Below are positions 1 through 6,366 of a DNA stretch of 64,000 nucleotides, one piece after another; positions within the stretch are counted from its first letter, which is position 1, and each line of letters begins with the position of its first letter. The stretch comes from Planctomycetota bacterium (GTDB lineage: Bacteria; Planctomycetota; UBA1135; GCA-002686595). The stretch covers positions 1 to 64,000 of the forward strand of contig DUBE01000040.1 in assembly GCA_012960475.1 (NCBI GenBank), read 5' to 3'. The position numbers and the translations under genes were made by a program. The notes under the pieces are model-generated. The model was not told where the DNA came from, searched no databases, and worked only from the letters and a program-made list of their open reading frames with translations.

Positions 1-643
1 TCATGAGCGCAGTGACAGAGGAAGCCAGGAAGGAGTGTGAGAGGAATTGGGTATCGCCTCGGCCACCTGCGAATTCGTTGACGTCGCCGCCCAGAGTGAT
101 GATCTTGCCCAGAAAAAGTCCCAGCTGCTTGGACAGGAACTGCGTGTAGCGAAATTCGGTGATGGCCAGCAGCAGGTTCTCTTCTCCATCCGTCAGGGGA
201 AAGAAATGTACGTCGTTGGCAGCGAGTAGCACGCGGGTGTCGCGATTCACGGAGCTTCCGTGCTTCGATTCGGTGCGGAATGTGAAGAGTGCTCCGGGGA
301 GGATTCCCATGCGGTCGAGATCAAAGTTGATAGGAATATCCAACTTGCCCCCATACTCGCTGGACTGCCTCGCTCCGCCACTCGCCACATTCTGGAGTAC
401 CTGTGTCCAGATGACGTCGTAACGGATGCCGGCTTCGGTCAGTTGATCGCGCCTGCCTCCCCAGTCTCCACTCAGAAAAGCCCGCTCATCAAGTGCACCA
501 CCATGTTTGCGAAGTGGGAGCAGTCCCTTGCGTTGGGGAGATTGCTCGGTCTGTGGGGGACTTTCGGTGGAGTCCATGACCTTCTCCTGCGCCAGGGCCG
601 GGACAGCAAGAAGGGGTAGCAGGATCAGAAACGGCGTGGGCAT
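1..643 (-). CDS. OprB-family carbohydrate-selective porin, N-terminal part (runs off the window)
   Basis: Only the first 214 codons are inside the window; the reading frame is still open at base 1. Residues 1-18 look like a signal peptide (LLPLLAVPALA, cleavage before QEK). Residues 57-73 read LSGDWGGRRDQLTEAGI, the hallmark opening of OprB porins, followed by alternating beta-strand-like segments and the G-x-I-T-x-G-G-D type turn seen in the family. OprB proteins form outer-membrane barrels that pass sugars. The start ATG (641-643) is the first in frame before the signal peptide. The gene implies a double-membrane envelope. Substrate cannot be told. No neighbour on the left is visible. Confidence 0.85.
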   Translation of the reverse strand, partial: MPTPFLILLPLLAVPALAQEKVMDSTESPPQTEQSPQRKGLLPLRKHGGALDERAFLSGDWGGRRDQLTEAGIRYDVIWTQVLQNVASGGARQSSEYGGKLDIPINFDLDRMGILPGALFTFRTESKHGSSVNRDTRVLLAANDVHFFPLTDGEENLLLAITEFRYTQFLSKQLGLFLGKIITLGGDVNEFAGGRGDTQFLSHSFLASSVTALM

Positions 644-947
644 TGTTGCTTTCTTGTTGGCGTTCTTGACAGCGGCTTCGATTGCTGCTGTGCGGGCTCC
701 CGTAGGTTAGCGATGCGGCCGGGGGGAGGTTGCCGGTTCCATGGACGTTGCATGGATTCGGTAGAATCCGATTGTTGATTTTTATGGAACTTCAGCTGGC
801 TTGGACCGTCAACGACTTTGCGGTCTCGGTCCAGGGGCTGTTCCGGGAGGGATGGGCATCAGAATCAACTCCTGACTTGCCCTACGAGCACTCACGCGAG
901 TTCAAGTCTTGAAGATCAGGCTGTGTCCTGCCTGCAACCTGACCCTC
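644..947. other. Intergenic stretch between porin and lipoprotein genes
   Basis: About 300 bases with no convincing gene. It holds a TTGACA hexamer at 666-671 without a good -10 at 17 bases, and a small inverted repeat GGATTC (754-759) / GAATCC (764-769) that contains a TAGAAT hexamer (762-767). A 42-codon frame begins at ATG 784, 16 bases after that hexamer, but it has no recognisable sequence, so I do not call it a gene. Confidence 0.4.
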
Positions 948-1322
948 TCAGCGCCGGGCAAGAATCGCGCTTTGAATCTTGAGCAGAACTGCGTCGCCCA
1001 CTGCCCGCGCTTCCTGTCCCTGGCGCTGGGAGCTGACTCGAAGGACCGAACCGCCGGAACTGTGCAGCACGCATTCGATGGTTACATCTGCCCCTTGGTA
1101 GGTCATGCGGGCCAGGCGGGGGTTGCTGGTGAAGCTGGCTTGACCACCAGAGAGTTCCTGAAAGACAGTGCGTGTTGCTTGCCAGGCCGTGGCGGGGGCG
1201 GCGCTGATCACCGAGCCATAGGTCTTGACCAGGACCCCTTCACTGGCCTGGGGGGTGCAGCAGGCAAAGAGGCTGGAGCACACCAGCAGGGAGAGGAGTC
1301 GTGCCTTGGGGAGTCGCTTCAT
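948..1322 (-). CDS. Small DUF3568-like lipoprotein
   Basis: This 124-residue protein starts with a basic signal peptide and a lipobox-like SLFACC around residues 18-22, so it is probably lipid-anchored. The body (VLVKTYGSVISAAPATAWQ, then beta-rich LARMTYQGADVTIEC and a SVLRVSSQ strand) has the size and strand pattern of small periplasmic DUF3568-type lipoproteins, whose role is unknown. It is transcribed towards the porin gene and diverges from the DUF983 gene at 1539. No good -10 box is seen near its ATG. Function unknown. Confidence 0.7.
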   Translation of the reverse strand: MKRLPKARLLSLLVCSSLFACCTPQASEGVLVKTYGSVISAAPATAWQATRTVFQELSGGQASFTSNPRLARMTYQGADVTIECVLHSSGGSVLRVSSQRQGQEARAVGDAVLLKIQSAILARR

Positions 1323-1525
1323 GGTGGGGGATTTTGGGGAAGATGCGGTCCGGGTGATTGAGTTTGCACGCTTGGGTACCTGCTGGGGACGCAGCCTTGC
1401 GTCGCAGCGGGCTCTGATTCACATGCACTCTCTTCTTGCTGGCAGTATAGGCTGGCTTGACTGGGGTTTTCACCGGAGCATTCCCAGGGAAGTCCCTGGA
1501 ACAGTCCGGGGAACCCATTGCGGGT

Positions 1526-1531
1526 TAGAAT
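1526..1531 (+). promoter_or_regulatory. -10 box TAGAAT of the DUF983 gene, leaderless layout
   Basis: TAGAAT ends 7 bases before ATG 1539, so transcription would begin at or next to the start codon. No matching -35 hexamer is obvious. Confidence 0.55.
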
Positions 1532-1538
1532 GCTGGCC

Positions 1539-1946
1539 ATGTCCAATCCAGAGAATTCAGGGCCCGCCTCTGCTGCTCCCTCCATCCCCGGAGCCATACG
1601 CCGTGCGTTCTTGCGTCGCTGCCCTCGTTGCGGCCTGGGGGAGTTGCAGGAGTCGCGCTTCGGGCTGCGGACTTCTTGCTCGGTGTGTGGACTCTGTTAT
1701 CGCAAGGAAGCCGGAGCAATGACCGGACAGATGTATCTGACAGCGATCATCACCGAGATCTTTACCGTGCTGCTGGTGTTGGCTGTGTTTTTCTTGACCG
1801 ACCTGGACACCCTGTCCTCGATCGCCCTGGGCCTGCCTTTGGTGGTGCTCTTCAGCTATCTGGTATTGCCCATCAGCATGCGCATCTGGGTGGCGGTGGA
1901 GTATGTCACCGACCGGGTGGGCGAGGCGGCGGATCGCTCCCACTGA
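1539..1946 (+). CDS. DUF983 family zinc-ribbon membrane protein
   Basis: The protein has an N-terminal zinc-ribbon-like pair CPRCG (near residue 28) and CSVCG (near residue 46), then GAMTGQMYLT and two hydrophobic helices, which is the DUF983 layout. The biochemical role of the family is not established. I chose ATG 1539 (MSNPENSG) over in-frame starts at 1518 and 1530 because a TAGAAT box sits 7 bases upstream and overlaps the region a longer form would need. MutM follows 11 bases after the stop, so the two are probably one transcript. Confidence 0.8.
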   Translation: MSNPENSGPASAAPSIPGAIRRAFLRRCPRCGLGELQESRFGLRTSCSVCGLCYRKEAGAMTGQMYLTAIITEIFTVLLVLAVFFLTDLDTLSSIALGLPLVVLFSYLVLPISMRIWVAVEYVTDRVGEAADRSH

Positions 1947-1957
1947 GGGGCCCTACA

Positions 1958-2827
1958 GTGCCTGAACTACCTGAAGTTGAAACGACCTTGCGCCTGGTGC
2001 GCCCTGGCATCTTGGGGCGCACGATTCGGGGCGTTGAGGTTTGCTGGCCGCGCACCATTGGGGGGCTTGGGGAGCATGAGTTTTCTTCTTTGGTGCTGGG
2101 TGCGCGCATTGCTCAGGCTCGGCGCAGGGCCAAATACATTCGCTTGGATCTTGAGCGCGGGAGCGCGCGGACCGGGTACGAGGCTGCGGGCAGTATCCTG
2201 ATTCACCTGCGCATGAGTGGGCGGCTCTTGCTTGGGAGGCGCGGGGCAGCGGCCCCCGGGTGGCGCCGGGTTTCACTGGAACTGGACCGGGGGGTGTTGC
2301 ACTTTGTCGATGTGCGCAAATTCGGGCGTTTTGTCTGGACGGCAACCCCCGCTGAGGATCTGGCGCACCTGGGACCTGAGCCCCTCTCCCATGAGTTCAC
2401 TGCCGAATGGTTGCATGGGGCTCTCGCTCGACGCAGGCGTCAGTTGAAAGCGCTCCTCCTGGATCAGAGCTTTCTTGCGGGACTGGGCAACATCTATGTG
2501 GACGAGGCCCTGCACGAGGCGCGCTTGCATCCTCTGACCCCAAGTGACAGGGTTTCGAAGGCCCGGGCCCGAGAATTGCATCAGGCCATTCAGCGTATTC
2601 TGGGCGAGGCGATCGAGCGCGAGGGGTCCTCCTTTGATGGCTTCTATGTGACCCCTGAAGGCAACCCTGGGGCCTACCAGGACCAGTTCCAGGTCTATGG
2701 TCGCGAGGGATTGCCCTGTCGTTCCTGTGGAATACGGCTGATCAAGATGCTGGTGGCCCAGCGGGGGACGCATGTCTGCACCCGCTGTCAGGTCCTGCCT
2801 CGCAAGCTCTTGGCTCGCAAAGCTTGA
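1958..2827 (+). CDS. mutM: Formamidopyrimidine-DNA glycosylase (MutM/Fpg)
   Basis: Base-excision-repair enzyme that removes 8-oxoguanine and formamidopyrimidines and nicks the DNA backbone. It begins at GTG 1958 with PELPEVE, giving the N-terminal catalytic Pro and Glu after Met removal. Lys in RRAKYI is the second conserved active-site lysine, and GLGNIYVDEAL is the helix-two-turn-helix signature. The C-terminal zinc finger is present as CRSCG (residues ~258-262) and CTRCQ (~278-282). At 289 residues it has full family length. The frame stays open upstream to 1628, but that extension is the DUF983 gene read in another frame. Confidence 0.96.
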   Translation: MPELPEVETTLRLVRPGILGRTIRGVEVCWPRTIGGLGEHEFSSLVLGARIAQARRRAKYIRLDLERGSARTGYEAAGSILIHLRMSGRLLLGRRGAAAPGWRRVSLELDRGVLHFVDVRKFGRFVWTATPAEDLAHLGPEPLSHEFTAEWLHGALARRRRQLKALLLDQSFLAGLGNIYVDEALHEARLHPLTPSDRVSKARARELHQAIQRILGEAIEREGSSFDGFYVTPEGNPGAYQDQFQVYGREGLPCRSCGIRLIKMLVAQRGTHVCTRCQVLPRKLLARKA

Positions 2828-2881
2828 GTACCAAGGCGCCCGCTCCGAAAACACCAACCCAGGAAACTGCGGCCCGAGGGG

Positions 2882-2909
2882 ATGACACGGGATGGGACCT
2901 CGCTAGAAT
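2882..2909 (+). promoter_or_regulatory. Promoter of efp: ATGACA, 16 bases, TAGAAT
   Basis: ATGACA (2882-2887) and TAGAAT (2904-2909) are 16 bases apart. The -10 ends 9 bases before ATG 2919, so the mRNA would have almost no leader. This is the best-formed sigma70-type promoter in the left part of the window. Confidence 0.6.
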
Positions 2910-2918
2910 GGCCCTTCC

Positions 2919-3491
2919 ATGATCGACACCAGCAACTTCAAGAAGGGCGTTTGCCTTGTCTACAAGGGTGATCCCTGCGTCATCGTCTCCTATACCGTCT
3001 CGACTCCCACCGCCCGGGGCGCCAACTCGATCTACAAGACCAAGATGCGCAATCTGCTCACGGGTCAGATCCTGAACGAGTCGATTCGTTCAGGGGAAAA
3101 GTATGAAGAGGTCGACATGGAGCGTCATCCCTGCAGCTATCTCTACAACGATGGCAGCAACTGGTACTTCATGGATGATGAGACCTATGAGCAGTTCGAT
3201 CTGGCCAGCAACAACATGGGCGGCGACGAGGGCTACATCTCAGATGGCATCGAAGGCATGCAGGCTGTGTTGATCGACAACAACGTGGTGGGTATTCAGA
3301 TGCCCTTGGCTGTGACCCTGACCGTGGCCGAGTGCGATCCCACCATCAAGGGGGCCTCCGCCCAAGCGCAACTCAAGCCGGCTACCTGTGATACTGGTTT
3401 CGGGGTGCAAGTGCCGCCCTATGTGGAGTCCGGTGAGCGCATCCGGGTGGATACCCGCGACGGGCGCTTCATCGAGCGGGCAAAGGACTGA
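2919..3491 (+). CDS. efp: Elongation factor P with arginine loop tip (EfpL/YeiP-like)
   Basis: A 190-residue EF-P with the three expected domains: the KOW-like N-terminal domain, a central OB domain and the C-terminal OB domain ending GERIRVDTRDGRFIERA. EF-P binds stalled ribosomes and relieves arrest at polyproline. The loop that carries the modified Lys34 in E. coli EF-P reads TPTARGANSIYKTK here, putting Arg33 at the tip. The PTARGA sequence is what I know from YeiP/EfpL proteins rather than from lysine-type EF-P (PGKGQ). No EpmA/EpmB or EarP modification gene is in the window. Single-gene transcript with its own promoter. Confidence 0.9.
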   Translation: MIDTSNFKKGVCLVYKGDPCVIVSYTVSTPTARGANSIYKTKMRNLLTGQILNESIRSGEKYEEVDMERHPCSYLYNDGSNWYFMDDETYEQFDLASNNMGGDEGYISDGIEGMQAVLIDNNVVGIQMPLAVTLTVAECDPTIKGASAQAQLKPATCDTGFGVQVPPYVESGERIRVDTRDGRFIERAKD

Positions 3492-3521
3492 TTTTCTCGC
3501 CAGGGCTCCGGAGAACCAGGC

Positions 3522-3998
3522 TCAGCTTTCCAATCGCTTGCGCCAGGCGGCTTCGACCTCGGGTACCGAAGGCCATTGCTCGCTGCAGAGGGACAGGTAC
3601 AAGGTCACATCTTCCGCCTTGTATTTTTGATCCAACTCCGCCAGGGCACCGTTCAGCCTGGCGGGGTCCGGCAGGGCTTCGGCCACATTCGAGATCATGC
3701 CCTTGTCGTGCTCCACGCCTACGCCATCGAGAAAGTCGAGCACCAACTGTTTGTGCTTGGTGAATAGATAGGTGCCAAACAGCTCGTAGCACATTTCCGC
3801 ATTGGCTTCGCCGTCGAGAATCCGCCGCGCCCGCTGGGCCCGCTTGGCCATGGGAATCTTGACGATCGCCTGGGGCCGGAACTTCAAGGCCTTGGCCACT
3901 TCACCGTCGAGGGGACCATAACCATCGCGCACGAGCGCTTCGTAAATGGAAAGGAAGCGCTCGTCCGAGAGCAGCCGGAGTTGTTCGATGACCTTCAT
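3522..3998 (-). CDS. Conserved-looking protein of unknown function, 158 aa
   Basis: I do not recognise the family. The protein is helical, soluble and charged, with no signal peptide or membrane segment. Features are MKVIEQLRLLSDERFLSIYEALVRDG at the start (split here as a leucine-rich helix), RPQAIVKIPMAKRAQRARRIL in the middle and a C-terminal helix with EVEAAWRKRLES. Its promoter is a TAGAAT box at 4008-4013 on the reverse strand, 9 bases before the ATG. Upstream of that lies one copy of a repeat also found ahead of the SGNH lipoprotein gene. Converges on efp with a 30-base gap. Coding evidence is the promoter, codon bias and lack of competing frames. Confidence 0.65.
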   Translation of the reverse strand: MKVIEQLRLLSDERFLSIYEALVRDGYGPLDGEVAKALKFRPQAIVKIPMAKRAQRARRILDGEANAEMCYELFGTYLFTKHKQLVLDFLDGVGVEHDKGMISNVAEALPDPARLNGALAELDQKYKAEDVTLYLSLCSEQWPSVPEVEAAWRKRLES

Positions 3999-4007
3999 GG
4001 GGTGGCG

Positions 4008-4013
4008 ATTCTA
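4008..4013 (-). promoter_or_regulatory. -10 box TAGAAT (reverse strand) of the 158-aa gene
   Basis: On the reverse strand TAGAAT ends 9 bases before the ATG at 3996-3998, the same spacing as efp. A repeat copy (4028-4058) lies 14 bases further upstream, where a regulator could bind. Confidence 0.55.
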
Positions 4014-4027
4014 ACCAGGGTGGGGGG

Positions 4028-4058
4028 GAGGATCGAACCAGAGGAGCTGGGGTGGATC
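4028..4058. repeat. Imperfect direct repeat, copy 1
   Basis: A 31-base element matching 4918-4948 at 27 of 31 positions: GAG-GAtCGAaCCA-GAGGAGCtgG-GGTGGATC here, with lower case marking differences. It lies upstream of the promoter of the reverse-strand gene 3522-3998. Copy 2 lies in the same orientation upstream of the next reverse-strand gene. A shared operator is the simplest reading. Confidence 0.6.
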
Positions 4059-4143
4059 TGAGAGCAAGACCCATGGTCCGTGCCGGGGCCCCGGCCGTGA
4101 ATATTGAGCGATGCCTTGCGACAAGAGAAGTTACCGGGTCGTG

Positions 4144-4878
4144 TCAGACACCCCAGGGGTCGTATTCCTGCACGGTTTCCCAAGCAATCCGGCGCAACCA
4201 AGTGTCTTCTTCCTTGGAAATGCCCCACTTCGCAGCAGGGGCAAAGTCCAGTTCTTCTGCGCTCTCCCCGTAAATCGTCGAGTAGATCACCAGCAAGGTG
4301 AGATATGTACCGTGCGCGCTGGGATGTTCCAAGTCCTCGCCATACATGTCGATGCCGGGGCGTTCCGATTGCGCTCGTTGCCAGGCCAGGCCGCAGGGGG
4401 CTACTTCAGCGCTTAGGGTCTCCGCCATCTTGCGGTGCTCGGCCGCAATCTCTTCCATGGAAATCCAATCCAAGCGTTCGTAGTCCCAGGCCATGAAGAA
4501 GATCAGGCGCGATCCCGCCTCGCGGGCAAGGGCGTTGAACTTGGCGGCGTAGGTGTGGAAGTCAGCGACCGTGGTTTCGGGCAGGTCCTCCTGCAAGACG
4601 ACCACGTCGAATTTCCCATTGGCGATGGTGTCTCTAGCGTTCGTGCGTTTCCAAAGGACCTTGAGCGATGCGCCCCCGCGCACGACTTTGGATGTCTTGG
4701 CCCCCTGCGCTTCTCCTCGCGCTGCGCTGAAGCTCTCCATGGCCTTCCAAAGTCCTCCCCCGTTCCAGAATGTGAAACTGTTGCCAACGAAGAGGATCGT
4801 GGCGGGGGGCGTGGGAATGGGCGTGGTGCTGCGGCAGGCTGAGATGGAGAGGGCTGCGAGGATGAACAGGAGTCTCAT
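4144..4878 (-). CDS. SGNH/GDSL-like hydrolase lipoprotein
   Basis: A 244-residue protein with signal peptide and lipobox (LSISAC, Cys15), so it is lipid-anchored. The core begins ILFVGNSFTFWNGG (residues ~28-41), which is SGNH block I with its Ser nucleophile in GNSFT. A GGASL segment may be the Gly block. LQEDL takes the block III position, and EHPSAHGTYL near residue 190 supplies the catalytic HP of block V. SGNH hydrolases are esterases or lipases; this variant with GNSFT and E-H-P-S is common in proteins of unknown substrate. Its promoter (TATGAT at 4887-4892) gives a nearly leaderless mRNA, and a repeat shared with the downstream gene lies upstream. Confidence 0.8.
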   Translation of the reverse strand: MRLLFILAALSISACRSTTPIPTPPATILFVGNSFTFWNGGGLWKAMESFSAARGEAQGAKTSKVVRGGASLKVLWKRTNARDTIANGKFDVVVLQEDLPETTVADFHTYAAKFNALAREAGSRLIFFMAWDYERLDWISMEEIAAEHRKMAETLSAEVAPCGLAWQRAQSERPGIDMYGEDLEHPSAHGTYLTLLVIYSTIYGESAEELDFAPAAKWGISKEEDTWLRRIAWETVQEYDPWGV

Positions 4879-4886
4879 GGGTTGAG

Positions 4887-4892
4887 ATCATA
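4887..4892 (-). promoter_or_regulatory. -10 box TATGAT (reverse strand) of the SGNH lipoprotein gene
   Basis: TATGAT on the reverse strand ends 8 bases before the ATG at 4876-4878. Repeat copy 2 lies about 25 bases further upstream. Confidence 0.5.
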
Positions 4893-4917
4893 CTGGTCTT
4901 CTTTTGGGTCAGGGGAG

Positions 4918-4948
4918 GAGGACCGAGCCAGAGGAGCGAGGGTGGATC
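4918..4948. repeat. Imperfect direct repeat, copy 2
   Basis: Counterpart of 4028-4058, 890 bases away, 27 of 31 identical. It sits in the divergent region between the SGNH lipoprotein (reverse) and the queuosine-precursor transporter (forward), so it could act on either. Confidence 0.6.
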
Positions 4949-5034
4949 GTCTTGCAGGATCCCGTTTGGACTTGCGGGTCTGGGGGGTGTCCGCCCCTTG
5001 CGTCAGGACCTCCGGCAAGCGAGGATGATCGTGC

Positions 5035-5847
5035 ATGGCCGGACCCCCTCACGAAGCAAGCAGGCCCTTTCCCAGGGGAGAGGCCACTTATGCCTTCATG
5101 GCGGCTTTGTTCGTGGTGGCCCTGGTCTTGACCAATGTGATTGGCACCAAGCTGTTTGTGGTGGACCTGGGTCTGCCGACGACCGGTTTTTGGAGCTGGA
5201 TCTGTGCACCCTTGAATTTCTTCGAGGGCGCGACCCTGACATCTGGAATCTTGACCTATCCCTTGACCTTTCTGTTGACCGACCTGGTCAGCGAGATCTG
5301 GGGCAGGCGGCGGGCGAACATGATGGTCATCTTCGGCTTTGTGATGAGCTTGATGATGCTGGGCATCTTGCAGATGGCAGTGCACTTGAGCCCTAGCCCC
5401 TACTGGACCCAAACCGGTTTTGGACTGGATGACGCGGATCAGATGCAGAATGCTTTTTCTGCGGTCTTTGCCAATCCGGGCGTGCTGCTCGGGGCGTCCA
5501 TGTGCGCCTACCTGGTAGCCCAGTTGTTTGATGTGCGCCTGTACCACTTCTGGTGGCGCGTGACCCGGGGCCGTCACATGTGGCTACGCAACAATGGTTC
5601 CACAGGTATCAGCCAGCTGGTGGACACGATCATCGTCAATGGAATCTTCCTGCACTTCGGAACGGGCTTTGGTCCTGACAACGGTTGGGATTTTGCGCGC
5701 ATCGCGCAGGTGATCTGGATGGTCTACCTCTTCAAGCTGATGCTGGCCTTGATCGACACGCCCTTGATCTATGGCGGGCGGTATCTGCTGGAGCGATTCC
5801 TGGGGATTGCGCATGACCCGGAGCGGGTTGAGGCGCCCCTGGCCTAG
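5035..5847 (+). CDS. Queuosine precursor transporter (YhhQ/VUT family)
   Basis: A 270-residue inner-membrane protein with about six hydrophobic helices. LTYPLTFLLTDLVSEIWGRR (residues ~74-93) is the family signature, followed by STGISQLVDTIIV with the conserved Asp-Thr. E. coli YhhQ takes up preQ0 for queuosine tRNA modification. The N-terminal region before the first helix is short and polar. It stands alone, diverging from the SGNH gene and converging on slyD. With Dus, TrmJ and MiaE nearby, the window has an unusual number of tRNA-modification genes, although they are not in one operon. Confidence 0.9.
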   Translation: MAGPPHEASRPFPRGEATYAFMAALFVVALVLTNVIGTKLFVVDLGLPTTGFWSWICAPLNFFEGATLTSGILTYPLTFLLTDLVSEIWGRRRANMMVIFGFVMSLMMLGILQMAVHLSPSPYWTQTGFGLDDADQMQNAFSAVFANPGVLLGASMCAYLVAQLFDVRLYHFWWRVTRGRHMWLRNNGSTGISQLVDTIIVNGIFLHFGTGFGPDNGWDFARIAQVIWMVYLFKLMLALIDTPLIYGGRYLLERFLGIAHDPERVEAPLA

Positions 5848-5880
5848 GTGCCTTGGGTGCCCCATGTGGCCCAGGCTGAC

Positions 5881-5906
5881 AGGATCCCAGGGGTAGAATC
5901 GATCCT
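5881..5906. terminator. Possible bidirectional hairpin between convergent genes
   Basis: AGGATC (5881-5886) and GATCCT (5901-5906) form a perfect 6-base inverted repeat with a 14-base loop between the stop codons of the transporter gene and slyD. There is no T tract, so the assignment is weak. Confidence 0.3.
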
Positions 5907-6366
5907 AGGTCGTCTCGCAAGCCAGGACCTTGACGGCAACGCGCACTTCCTGGCCAGCCAGAGGGTGGTTGAAGTCCAGCACCACCGCTTCGGGGTTGAT
6001 CTCGATGATCAATGCGGTGATCGGCTCGTCGGGAACCTCATCATCTGATTCGCCCTCTTCCGCTTCGAATACAAGTTCCACCGACTCGCCCACAGTGAAG
6101 TTGTCGGCTTCGGGGAACTCCGCCCGGGGCACGGTTTCGATGCGGCTTGGGTCGACCTCACCAAAGGCATCGTCGCCAGCCAGGGTCAGGTTCAGCTCGG
6201 CGCCTACATCGAGGCCCGTAAGAGCGTTTTCGATGCCGGCGGGCAATTCGCCGGAGCCCAGTACGGTCTCCACCGGGCCGCCCTCTTCGCTGGATTCGAA
6301 CAATTCGCCTGAGGCGTCGAATACTTGGTATTCCAGGCGCACAAGCGCCCCTTCTTCAATCTTCAT
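5905..6366 (-). CDS. FKBP-type peptidyl-prolyl isomerase, SlyD-like
   Basis: A 153-residue cytosolic prolyl isomerase and chaperone. It opens with a KIEEGALVRLEYQVFDASGE strand pair, has a PVETVLGSGELPAGIENALTG segment (the FKBP half containing G-x-x-E-x-A-L-x-G-M-like residues), an inserted-flap region with FGEVDPSRIETVPR, and ends LDFNHPLAGQEVRVAVKV, the diagnostic SlyD closing motif. The His-rich nickel-binding tail of E. coli SlyD is absent; the flap insertion is instead strongly acidic (EAEEGESDDEVPDEP). Its ATG overlaps the speA stop by 4 bases, so the two are one transcript. Confidence 0.92.
   Translation of the reverse strand: MKIEEGALVRLEYQVFDASGELFESSEEGGPVETVLGSGELPAGIENALTGLDVGAELNLTLAGDDAFGEVDPSRIETVPRAEFPEADNFTVGESVELVFEAEEGESDDEVPDEPITALIIEINPEAVVLDFNHPLAGQEVRVAVKVLACETT

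Noticed and set aside
730..912. 60-codon forward frame (42 codons from ATG 784) after a TAGAAT hexamer
   Set aside because: No recognisable motif, the hexamer is part of a small inverted repeat, and spacing to ATG 784 (16 bases) is outside the leaderless pattern. Not enough to call a gene.
4014..4100. tRNA-like GGTTCGATCC on the reverse strand inside repeat copy 1
   Set aside because: It looks like a T-loop, but the flanking 5-base arms do not pair, no anticodon arm or acceptor stem can be folded, and copy 2 breaks the loop sequence.
5893..5898. TAGAAT hexamer between the transporter gene and slyD as a promoter
   Set aside because: It points into the antisense strand of slyD with no start codon or gene downstream; it lies in the loop of a convergent-gene hairpin.
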